NCBI RefSeq assembly: GCF_007954405.1
Contig: NZ_CP042344.1
Coordinates: 2,790,001 to 2,854,000 of the forward strand
Length of the DNA: 64,000 nt
Origin: Comamonas flocculans
GTDB lineage: Bacteria > Pseudomonadota > Gammaproteobacteria > Burkholderiales > Burkholderiaceae_C
Direction of reading: 5' to 3'
Below are positions 56,964 to 64,000 of this stretch, in pieces; the stretch's first letter is position 1; every line of letters starts with the position of its first letter. The position numbers and the translations under genes are program-made. The notes under the pieces are model-generated. The model was not told where the DNA came from and made no database searches. It saw only the letters and a list, made by a program, of their open reading frames with translations.

Positions 56964-57561
56964 GCCCTTCGGCCTTCATCGCGCGCTGCACCGCGGGGCG
57001 CGCGGCCATGCGCTCGCGCCAGGCCACCACGTTGGGGTAGGGCGAGAGGTCGATGTGCATCGGCTTGGTCCAGTTGGTCACGGTGAACAGGTAGGCGTCG
57101 GCGACCGAGAACTCCTGGCCCATCAGGTACTGCTTGCCGGCCAGTTCGCCATCCACCCACTTCAGGCGCGCGGCGAGCTTTTCCCTGGACAGATCCTTGG
57201 CCGCGTCGGGCATGCCGGGCTGGAACAGCGGCGAGAAGCTCTTGTGCACCTCGGTGGCGATGAAATTGAGCCAGCTCATGAGCTCATAGCGCTCGCGCGT
57301 GCCCATGGCGGGGGCGAGCTTCTTTTCCGGCACGCGGTCGGCGAGGTATTGCACGATGACCGCGCATTCGCGGATGCCGCTGCCGTCGTCCAGCACCAGG
57401 TAGGGCACGTAGCCCAGCGGGTTGACCTTGCGGTAGTCCGAACCGTCGGGCAGCACCTTGGTCTTGGTGGGCGCGGAGACGGCTTCGTAGGCCAGGCCGC
57501 TTTCTTCCAGAACGATGTGCGGAGCGAGCGAGCAGGCGCCCGCGGAGTAGTAGAGCTTCAT
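56956..57561 (-). CDS. Beta-class glutathione S-transferase
   Basis: A 201-residue GST starting at ATG 57561 (MKLYYSAGACSLAPHIVLEE). The N-terminal thioredoxin-fold with Cys in GACSLAPH is typical of bacterial beta-class enzymes, GYVPYLVLDDGSGIRECAVI supplies the cis-Pro and Ser/Glu-type glutathione contacts, and the helical C-terminal domain follows (YLMGQEFSVADAYLFTVTNW). Conjugates or reduces electrophiles with glutathione. Longer upstream frames lack a start signal. Confidence 0.93.
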   Translation of the reverse strand: MKLYYSAGACSLAPHIVLEESGLAYEAVSAPTKTKVLPDGSDYRKVNPLGYVPYLVLDDGSGIRECAVIVQYLADRVPEKKLAPAMGTRERYELMSWLNFIATEVHKSFSPLFQPGMPDAAKDLSREKLAARLKWVDGELAGKQYLMGQEFSVADAYLFTVTNWTKPMHIDLSPYPNVVAWRERMAARPAVQRAMKAEGLI

Positions 57562-57668
57562 GGTCAGATCCTCGAGGGTTGAAACGGCGCTTGCGGCTGG
57601 CACAAGCGGGAGGCGGCCAGCGTAGCAGAAAGCGCGTGGGGGCGTAGCCGCCGGATAGGTATCGAAAG

Positions 57669-57715
57669 TATAGCTGTCAGCGCATACCCATAGGGCGTTA
57701 GAGGCATATTTGACT
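57669..57715 (+). repeat. Interspersed ~48-bp repeat, intergenic reference copy
   Basis: TATAGCTGTCAGCGCATACC, CATAGGGCGTTAGAGGC, ATATTTGACT. This is the most complete copy in the window and the one I used to recognise the others. It lies in the 261-bp gap between the GST and CBS genes; the rest of that gap shows a TTGACA at 57767 without a matching -10. Confidence 0.75.
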
Positions 57716-57822
57716 GCAATCCGGCAAGTGCTGGCAAGGCCCTATTGCAGCGCGCCTCCCCTTGTGTTGACATCAGGCATGCGTATTGCCGGTTTTCCCC
57801 TCGCAGAAAAGGAAGGTGTGCC

Positions 57823-58260
57823 ATGACGACGGTTGCTGAAATCCTGCGCTCCAAGGCCAGTGCCGAGGTGCATCACGTGAAGCCGACGGACACGGTGCTC
57901 GATGCCCTGCGCCTGATGGCCGACAAGGGCATAGGCGCGCTGGTGGTGCTGGACGGCAGCAAGCTGGCGGGCATCTTCACCGAGCGCGACTACGCGCGCA
58001 AGGTGGTGCTGCTGGGGCGCAGCTCGGGGCATACGCCGGTCAGCGAAATCATGACGCGCGCGGTGCGCTACGTGCACTCCACCCAGAGCACTGAGGAATG
58101 CATGGCCCTGATGACGGAAAACCGCCTGCGCCACCTGCCGGTGGTCGATGGCGACACGCTGGTGGGCATCGTCTCCATCGGCGACCTGGTCAAGCACGTG
58201 ATGTCGCAGCAGCAGTTCGTGATCGAGCAGATGGAGCAGTACATCACCGGCGGCTGGTAG
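57823..58260 (+). CDS. Two-CBS-domain protein
   Basis: A 145-residue protein starting at ATG 57823 behind GGAAGG. Two CBS motifs in tandem (VLDALRLMADKGIGALVVLD, GIFTERDYARKVVL; ECMALMTENRLRHLPVVDGD, LVGIVSIGDLVKHVM) form one Bateman module that binds adenosine nucleotides. Stand-alone CBS proteins of this size are common in Burkholderiales; the partner regulated here is unknown. Confidence 0.9.
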   Translation: MTTVAEILRSKASAEVHHVKPTDTVLDALRLMADKGIGALVVLDGSKLAGIFTERDYARKVVLLGRSSGHTPVSEIMTRAVRYVHSTQSTEECMALMTENRLRHLPVVDGDTLVGIVSIGDLVKHVMSQQQFVIEQMEQYITGGW

Positions 58261-58269
58261 CGCACGCGC

Positions 58270-59793
58270 TCAGGCGGCCACCACGCGGTTCTTGCCCGCG
58301 CGCTTGGCCAGGTACATCGCCTGGTCGGCACGGCGCAGCGCCGAGGCCGGCTCTTCCTCGGGCGCCAGCTGGGCCACGCCGGCGCTGAAGGTGATGAGCA
58401 CGTGCTCTTCGTTGCTCAGGAAGTAGTGCGTGCTCAGCTCGCGCTGCAGGCGCTTGAGCGCCTCCACGCCCTGCTCCAGCGTGGTGCCGGGCAGCACCAG
58501 CACGAACTCCTCGCCGCCATAGCGCGCCAGCTGGTCCTGCGGACGCATGGCGCTGCGCGTAACGTTGGCCAGATGCAGCAGCGCGCCGTCGCCCGCCGCA
58601 TGGCCGTAGCGGTCGTTCAGGGCCTTGAAGTTGTCCAGGTCCAGCAGTGCCACGCACAGCGGTGCGTCGTGGCGCTGGCTGCCCGAGATCTCGCGCCTGA
58701 GCGCCTCTTCCATGCCCTTGCGGTTGAGCGCGCCGGTCAGCGGGTCGTGGCGCGCCTGGGCGCTGGTGCGCTCCAGCTCCTGGCGCAGGCGCTCGATCTC
58801 GGCATTGGCGGTGTCGGCGCGTTGGCGCAGCTCGTGCAGCTCGGTGCGCATCGCCTGGCTTTTCTGCGCCATCGCCTGGGTGGCGGACATGGCATCCTGC
58901 AGCACCGGCCGCAGCGCCTGCAGGTCCGCCACCTGGCTGATGCGCTCTGCGCAGTGGCTCAGCTGGCTGTGGTAGGCGGCGCTGCTTTCGTCCATCTGCG
59001 CCAGGCGGTCGATGAAGGTGGCCAGCAGCTCGCGCATCTGGCGCTGGGCCTCGATGGCGCGCGCCTTCGACTCGGACTGCTTGAAGATCACGTCCTTGAG
59101 GCGCTGCTGCACGTCGTCCAGGCGGCGCAGCGTCAGCGGCGGCACAGCCGCGTCGCGCAGCGCCTGTGCCTGGCCCTGCAGCCAGGCGTCGTCCTGGCTG
59201 AGCACCGCCACGTTGTCGAACACCATGTGCAGCAGCATCAGCAAGGTCGCGCGGATGGCGCTCTGGTCCTCGGCGGCAAAGCTCAGGCGGTAGCTGAAGT
59301 TGGACAGCAGCTTTTCCGTCTCCGGCAGCGCCGGCATGGGCTGGCGCAGCCAGGCGATCAGCTCCTGGCCGAGCTGGCGTACGCGCTCATCGTCTTCGCC
59401 CAGACTGGCGGTCACGTTGTCGATCAGGCGCGCCAGGTGTTCGGCAAAGACGGTGTTGAGCGCGTCGCTCTCGCCCGGCTTGTCGGCCACCGCCACCGGC
59501 ACGGGCGTGACCCCCAGCGCCGCGTAGCCCACCAGCGTCCTCTGCAGCGCCGTCCAGTCCTGCGCTTCGACGGCTGCTTCCAGCTGGCCCAGCAGGCGTT
59601 GCTGGCCCGGTGTCTGCCCCGGCATCACCCGGGCGATCTGGCGCAGGCGCATCTGCGGGAAGGCCGGCTGCGTGAGCTGGCCCGAGATCTCGTCGTAGAT
59701 CGCCTGGTAGTTGTCCGGCGTGGGCTGCAGCCGGCGCGCGGCGATCTGCTTGAGGGTCTCGCGCGCGTATTCGGAGGCGGGTTTGCTGACCAT
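58270..59793 (-). CDS. Diguanylate cyclase (GGDEF) with long N-terminal region
   Basis: Synthesises cyclic di-GMP. The 507-residue protein has a C-terminal GGDEF domain (about 345-507) with active-site GGEEF at 426-430 and the inhibitory I-site RPQD five residues before it, so it should be active and product-inhibited. The first about 290 residues are helical and soluble, without transmembrane segments; residues 290-345 form a coiled coil ([20 protein letters not shown]). The signal sensed is unknown. Divergent from surE. Confidence 0.92.
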   Translation of the reverse strand: MVSKPASEYARETLKQIAARRLQPTPDNYQAIYDEISGQLTQPAFPQMRLRQIARVMPGQTPGQQRLLGQLEAAVEAQDWTALQRTLVGYAALGVTPVPVAVADKPGESDALNTVFAEHLARLIDNVTASLGEDDERVRQLGQELIAWLRQPMPALPETEKLLSNFSYRLSFAAEDQSAIRATLLMLLHMVFDNVAVLSQDDAWLQGQAQALRDAAVPPLTLRRLDDVQQRLKDVIFKQSESKARAIEAQRQMRELLATFIDRLAQMDESSAAYHSQLSHCAERISQVADLQALRPVLQDAMSATQAMAQKSQAMRTELHELRQRADTANAEIERLRQELERTSAQARHDPLTGALNRKGMEEALRREISGSQRHDAPLCVALLDLDNFKALNDRYGHAAGDGALLHLANVTRSAMRPQDQLARYGGEEFVLVLPGTTLEQGVEALKRLQRELSTHYFLSNEEHVLITFSAGVAQLAPEEEPASALRRADQAMYLAKRAGKNRVVAA

Positions 59794-59935
59794 GGAACTC
59801 GGGCATGAAGGGGCGGTGCGGCCGATTGTCCCCGGTGAGCGCGCGCCGCCGCAATGGCCCGTTGCGCGGGCACCGACGGCGCGCTGCGCGCTGCCTCGCG
59901 CCGCCTACAATGGCCAGCTTCCCCAGCAGGCCAGC

Positions 59936-60709
59936 ATGCGAATTCTCCTGTCCAACGACGACGGCTACCAGGCGCCCGGGCTGATCGCCCTGCACGCCGC
60001 CCTGTCGACGGTCGCCGAGGTCGACGTGATCGCGCCGGAACACAACAACAGCGCCAAGTCCAACGCGCTCACGCTCAACGCGCCGCTGTACGTGCAGACG
60101 GCGGCCAACGGTTTTCGCTACGTCAACGGCACGCCGGCCGACTGCGTGCACATCGCCCTCACCGGTCTGCTGGACGCGCGCCCGGACATGGTGATTTCGG
60201 GCATCAACAACGGCGCCAACATGGGCGACGACACGCTGTATTCGGGCACCGTGGGCGCGGCCATGGAGGGCTATCTGTTCGGCATCCCCTCGCTTGCGGT
60301 CTCGCAGGTGGACAAGGGCTGGGCGGAACTGGAAGCGGCGGCGCGCACGGTGGCGGATTTCGTCGGCCAGATGGACGGGCAGAAGCTGATAGGGACGGCC
60401 GCCTGGCTGCTGAACATGAATATTCCCAACCTGCCGCTGTCGGCGCTGCGTGCGCCCAAGCTGTGCCGCCTGGGCCGGCGCCATGCGGCGCAAAGCGCCA
60501 TCCGCCAGGAAAACCCGCGCGGCCAAACCATGTACTGGATAGGCGCGGCCGGCGAGGCCAAGGACGCGGGCGAGGGCACCGACTTTCACGCCACCGCCCA
60601 CGGCCACGTCGCGATCACGCCCCTGCAGATCGACCTGACCGACCACCAGAACCTGGGCTACTGGGCCCAGACCCTGGCGCGGCTGACCGCCGCGGAGACG
60701 CCGGCATGA
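59936..60709 (+). CDS. surE: 5'/3'-nucleotidase SurE
   Basis: A metal-dependent nucleotidase for stationary-phase survival. Start ATG 59936 ([20 protein letters not shown]), 257 residues. Metal ligands: Asp-Asp at 8-9, Ser in [15 protein letters not shown], and Asn in [25 protein letters not shown]. Its stop overlaps the pcm ATG by 4 bp. Confidence 0.95.
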   Translation: MRILLSNDDGYQAPGLIALHAALSTVAEVDVIAPEHNNSAKSNALTLNAPLYVQTAANGFRYVNGTPADCVHIALTGLLDARPDMVISGINNGANMGDDTLYSGTVGAAMEGYLFGIPSLAVSQVDKGWAELEAAARTVADFVGQMDGQKLIGTAAWLLNMNIPNLPLSALRAPKLCRLGRRHAAQSAIRQENPRGQTMYWIGAAGEAKDAGEGTDFHATAHGHVAITPLQIDLTDHQNLGYWAQTLARLTAAETPA

Positions 60710-61497
60710 GCCCGGCGCCGGGCGGCAGGCCGGGCTTTCCCGCGCGCCTGGGTGGCCTGGCCAAGGGCAGCGCGGCCGCGGGAGCGGCAGCCGCCGGCCC
60801 GCGCAGCACCGCTGTACGCGCAGCCGCGCCCCAGGGGCTGGGGCTGGATTCGGTGGCGGTGCGCCAGCGCATGGTGCAGCGCCTGGCGCAGGCCGGCGTG
60901 GCCCAGGCCGAGGTGCTGCGGGCCATGGGCGGCGTGCCGCGCCACCTGTTCGTCGATACCGCGCTGGTCACCCAGGCGTATGAAGACACCAGCCTGCCCA
61001 TAGGCTGGGGCCAGACCATCTCCAAGCCCTCGGTGGTGGCGCGCATGGTGCAGCTGCTGCTGCAGGCGCCTTGCGTGCAGGCCGGCGGCCAGCTTGGGCG
61101 CGTACTCGAGATCGGCACCGGCTGCGGCTACCAGGCGGCGGTGCTCTCCTGCCTGGTGCGCGAGGTCTATACCGTCGAGCGCCTGCGCGCGATGCACGAG
61201 CGCGCGCGCGAACGCTTGCGCCCGCTGCGCCTGGCCAACGTCCATCTGATACTGGGCGACGGCATGCTGGGGTATGCCGCAGGCGCGCCCTATGCCGGCA
61301 TCATCAGCGCGGCCGGCGGGGAGCAACTGCCACCCGCCTGGCAGGAGCAGCTGGCCGTGGGCGGGCGCCTGGTGGCGCCGGTGGCGGGCAGCGGCGGCGT
61401 GCAGGCGCTGCAGGTGGTGGATCGCACCGCGCAGGGCTATGTGCACAGCGTGCTGGAGGCGGTGCATTTCGTCCCCCTAAAATCGGGCATCGCGTAA
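60706..61497 (+). CDS. pcm: Protein-L-isoaspartate O-methyltransferase
   Basis: Repairs isoaspartyl residues in aged proteins using S-adenosylmethionine. The 263-residue protein has an Ala/Gly/Pro-rich N-terminal extension of about 45 residues not found in E. coli Pcm. Then come [40 protein letters not shown], and the SAM motif [19 protein letters not shown]. Start ATG 60706 overlaps surE. Confidence 0.94.
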   Translation: MSPAPGGRPGFPARLGGLAKGSAAAGAAAAGPRSTAVRAAAPQGLGLDSVAVRQRMVQRLAQAGVAQAEVLRAMGGVPRHLFVDTALVTQAYEDTSLPIGWGQTISKPSVVARMVQLLLQAPCVQAGGQLGRVLEIGTGCGYQAAVLSCLVREVYTVERLRAMHERARERLRPLRLANVHLILGDGMLGYAAGAPYAGIISAAGGEQLPPAWQEQLAVGGRLVAPVAGSGGVQALQVVDRTAQGYVHSVLEAVHFVPLKSGIA

Positions 61498-61524
61498 TTT
61501 CTTTCCATGGACGCAGGCTGACGT

Positions 61525-62382
61525 ATGAGTCAAATCGGTTTCGGGTGGTCATGCACCGGGGTGCTGGGCGCAGCCCTGCTGCTGGCGGCGTGCGGCAGCA
61601 CGTCGGTCAACCAGGCGCCGGTGGAGAGCCGGGGCACGGCACTTACCACCATCGGGGCCGAGGCCACCGCGGTCATGCCCCAGCCCGCCCAGCCGCTGCC
61701 TGGTGCGGAAAACGCCGGCAAACCCGGTTACTACACCGTCAAGCCCGGCGACGTGCTGATCCGTATTGGCCTGGACCACGGCCAGTCCTGGAAGGATCTG
61801 GCGCGCTGGAACAAGCTGGAAAACCCCGACCTGATCGAGGTCGGCCAGGTTCTGCGCGTGGCGCCGCCCGAAGGGCAGGCCGCTACCGCGCCCGCCGCAC
61901 GTCCGCCCGCGGCTGTCGCGGCGGCCCCGGCTGCGGCCGCCACCCCCGGACAGGCGGAGCCGGCACCTGCAGAGCCGGCCCAGATTCCGCCCGCGCCGCC
62001 GCCGGCCCCGGCCGGCAGCCCGCAGTTTTCCTGGCCGGCCAGCGGTACGGTGCTGGCCAAATTCGACGAAGGGCGCAACAAGGGAGTGGACATCGGCGGT
62101 GCGGCGGGCGAGGCGGTGCTGGCCTCGGCCGACGGCCGCGTGGTGTATGCGGGGGCGGGCCTGCGCGGCTACGGCAATCTGGTCATCGTGCAGCACAACA
62201 AGACCTACCTCACGGCCTATGCGCACAACCAGAAGCTGCTCGTCAAGGAAGACCAGAACGTGCGCCGCGGCCAGAAGATTGCCGAGATGGGCAACACCGA
62301 CGCCGACCGCGTGAAGCTGCACTTTGAAATCCGCCGTGAAGGCAAGCCGGTCGACCCGCTGCGCTACCTGCCGGCGCGCTGA
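61525..62382 (+). CDS. nlpD: NlpD-like lipoprotein (LysM + degenerate M23)
   Basis: A 285-residue outer-membrane lipoprotein: lipobox LLAAC (Cys 23), LysM domain at about 70-112 (YYTVKPGDVLIRIGLDHGQS), Ala/Pro-rich linker, C-terminal LytM/M23 domain. The first zinc ligand is missing: GRNKGVDIGG has Asn where active enzymes have His. NlpD of this type activates the amidase AmiC during division instead of cutting peptidoglycan itself. rpoS, which commonly follows nlpD in proteobacteria, is absent; rluD starts on its stop codon. Confidence 0.92.
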   Translation: MSQIGFGWSCTGVLGAALLLAACGSTSVNQAPVESRGTALTTIGAEATAVMPQPAQPLPGAENAGKPGYYTVKPGDVLIRIGLDHGQSWKDLARWNKLENPDLIEVGQVLRVAPPEGQAATAPAARPPAAVAAAPAAAATPGQAEPAPAEPAQIPPAPPPAPAGSPQFSWPASGTVLAKFDEGRNKGVDIGGAAGEAVLASADGRVVYAGAGLRGYGNLVIVQHNKTYLTAYAHNQKLLVKEDQNVRRGQKIAEMGNTDADRVKLHFEIRREGKPVDPLRYLPAR

Positions 62383-63368
62383 TGCCTGCTCCGCCCGGGC
62401 AGGCGCAGGACGCGGCGCCAGCCCGTCTGTCTGAGATCGAACAGCGCGAGTACACGCTCGGCGCGGCGCAGCACGGCCAGCGTCTGGACAAGGTGCTCGC
62501 GGCGCTGGTGCCGGAATTTTCGCGCAGCTACCTGCAGCAGTTGCTGCAGCAGGGCGCGGTGCGGCTCAACGGCGGCCCCGCGCCCAAGCCGGCGCACAAG
62601 GTCAGCCTGGGCGACACCCTGGAGGTGCAGATGCGCCCCACCGAGCAGAGCCAGGCCTTTCGCCCCGAAGCCATGGCACTCGAGGTGGTGCATGAAGACG
62701 CGCACCTGCTGGTCATCAACAAGCCCGCGGGTCTGGTGGTGCACCCGGCGGCGGGGCACTGGAGCGGCACCTTGCTCAACGGCCTGCTGGCGCGCGATGC
62801 AGCGGCCGCGGCCCTGCCGCGCGCCGGCATCGTGCATCGGCTGGACAAGGACACCAGCGGCCTCATGGTGGTGGCGCGCAGCCGCGCGGCCATGGATGGC
62901 CTCACGCGTGCGATCGCCGCGCGCGAGGTGCAACGCCGCTACCTGGCGATCTGCTGGGGACGCTGGTCGCCCGGCATGCAGCGCAGCGTGGATGCGCCCA
63001 TAGGGCGCGACCCGCGCAACCGGCTGCGCATGGCAGTGGTGGATCTGGCCCTGCATCCTGGCAAGGCAGCCCGAACCGAGGTGCAGGGCCTGGCAAGCGA
63101 GGGCGCCGTGAGCCTGCTGTGCTGCCGGTTGCACACCGGGCGCACGCACCAGATCCGCGTGCACCTGGCTTCGCTGGGCCATCCGCTGGTGGCGGACGCG
63201 CTCTACGGCGGTGCGCCGGCTGGCGCGCTGCGGCGCCAGGCCTTGCATGCCTTTTCGCTGGCGCTGGTGCATCCGATCACTAGCGAGGCGCTGCATTGGC
63301 GCGCGCCCTTGCCGGCAGACCTGCAGGCGGCCTTGCAGGCTTTGGGCTTGCACTACAATGATTTTTGA
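62382..63368 (+). CDS. rluD: 23S rRNA pseudouridine synthase RluD
   Basis: Makes pseudouridines in helix 69 of 23S rRNA. The 328-residue protein has an N-terminal S4-like RNA-binding domain (RLDKVLAALVPEFSRSYLQQ) and the catalytic motif GIVHRLDKDTSGLMVVARS with the essential Asp, then LHTGRTHQIRVHLASLGHPL. RluC and RluA relatives differ in context, so RluD is favoured but not proven. ATG overlaps the nlpD stop. The following 173 bp (63369-63541) hold no gene that I can support. Confidence 0.88.
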   Translation: MPAPPGQAQDAAPARLSEIEQREYTLGAAQHGQRLDKVLAALVPEFSRSYLQQLLQQGAVRLNGGPAPKPAHKVSLGDTLEVQMRPTEQSQAFRPEAMALEVVHEDAHLLVINKPAGLVVHPAAGHWSGTLLNGLLARDAAAAALPRAGIVHRLDKDTSGLMVVARSRAAMDGLTRAIAAREVQRRYLAICWGRWSPGMQRSVDAPIGRDPRNRLRMAVVDLALHPGKAARTEVQGLASEGAVSLLCCRLHTGRTHQIRVHLASLGHPLVADALYGGAPAGALRRQALHAFSLALVHPITSEALHWRAPLPADLQAALQALGLHYNDF

Positions 63369-63541
63369 AGTGGCGCTGCGCCAGAGAGCGCGCGGCGCCA
63401 GCACCAGCAGCAGCGCCCGCGGTTGCCTTGCAGCACGCGCCAGCGCAACAGGCCGCCATCAGCGCGGACCGATGACCTGATTTTTCATCGCCACGGGGGC
63501 GCATGCCGCGCGATCGGCCGGCACCCACCGGGCGCAGACCC

Positions 63542-64000
63542 ATGAACACGGTGCAAGCCAAAAAGGTCCTGGAGACCGCATTGCTCTGCTCGCCCCAGCC
63601 CCTGGCGGTGCGCGAGCTGCGCGCGCTGTTCGAGGATGCGCTCGGCGCCGATACCGTCAAGCTCCTGCTGGCGCAGTTGCAGGCCGAATGGGCGCAGCGC
63701 GGCGTCGAGCTGGTGCAGGTGGCCACGGGCTGGCGCTTTCAGAGCCGCCCCGAGATGCGCGCCTGGCTGGACCGGCTGCTGCCGGAGAAGCCGGCGCGCT
63801 ACAGCCGCGCGACGCTCGAGACGCTGGCCATCATCGCGCACCGCCAGCCGGTGACGCGCGGTGACATCGAAGACATCCGCGGCGTGGTGGTCAACAGCCT
63901 GATCATCAAGCAGCTGGAAGAGCGGGGCTGGATCGAGGTGGTTGGCCATCGCGACACCGTGGGGCGGCCGGCGCTGCTTGCCACCACGCGCCAGTTCCTC
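63542..64000 (+). CDS. scpB: Chromosome segregation/condensation protein ScpB (partial, runs off the window)
   Basis: Opens at ATG 63542 and is still open at the window end (153 codons seen). The visible part has the ScpB tandem winged-helix signature: [60 protein letters not shown]. ScpB joins ScpA and SMC in the condensin that compacts the chromosome. Confidence 0.93.
   Translation, partial: MNTVQAKKVLETALLCSPQPLAVRELRALFEDALGADTVKLLLAQLQAEWAQRGVELVQVATGWRFQSRPEMRAWLDRLLPEKPARYSRATLETLAIIAHRQPVTRGDIEDIRGVVVNSLIIKQLEERGWIEVVGHRDTVGRPALLATTRQFL

Noticed and set aside
57767..57790. Possible sigma-70 promoter (TTGACA) before the CBS-domain gene
   Set aside because: No -10-like hexamer lies 16-18 bp downstream; one hexamer alone is not evidence.

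Overview
The window is high-GC DNA from a betaproteobacterium, most likely a member of the Comamonadaceae (Burkholderiales). The core gene orders (gmk-rpoZ-spoT, mog-darP next to pmbA, rpsU-yqeY, surE-pcm-nlpD-rluD) and two families of short interspersed repeats of a kind I associate with Acidovorax-like genomes support this. The assignment rests on gene order and motif reading, not on a database search. I saw no tRNA, rRNA or CRISPR array.

Positions 1 to about 35,060 are a dense defence island read almost entirely on the + strand. It opens with a HipA-type kinase carrying an in-frame repeat insertion, then remnants of a tyrosine recombinase and a Fic protein. Next comes a DISARM-like locus: a SNF2 helicase and a very large Eco57I-type adenine methylase that is split by an IS5-family element with a clean TTAG target duplication. 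A HigBA toxin-antitoxin pair follows. Positions 12.8-13.4 kb hold a 'scrapyard' of four gene fragments, including a second copy of the first 195 bp of a downstream helicase gene. Between the two 195-bp copies sits a two-gene cassette: a RecQ helicase fused to a ComF-like phosphoribosyltransferase, and a DprA homologue. After it come a 2,120-residue DEAH/DUF1998 helicase with a C-terminal nuclease-like region and a UvrD-type helicase with a RelE-like N-terminus. The island ends with a Wadjet anti-plasmid operon (jetA-jetB-jetC-jetD) and a fifth, translationally coupled gene encoding an unrecognised protein with a C-terminal PD-(D/E)XK nuclease motif.

From 35.3 kb onward the window is chromosomal core and ordinary accessory sequence: guanylate kinase, RNA polymerase omega, SpoT, molybdopterin and ribosome-assembly genes, PmbA, a tartrate/malate-type dehydrogenase, YqeY and S21, a flavoprotein, an RND efflux pair without an outer-membrane channel, and a five-gene minus-strand operon (SDR, flavin monooxygenase, BASS-family transporter, epimerase, EamA exporter) divergent from an IclR regulator and an MFS transporter. 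The last part holds a GST, a CBS-domain protein, a diguanylate cyclase, surE-pcm-nlpD-rluD and the start of scpB.

The main points for follow-up are the fifth gene of the Wadjet operon, the RecQ-ComF/DprA cassette flanked by a partial duplication of the next gene, and evidence that the DISARM-like system is decaying (split methylase, lost accessory genes, weakened start of the large helicase) while the Wadjet operon remains intact.
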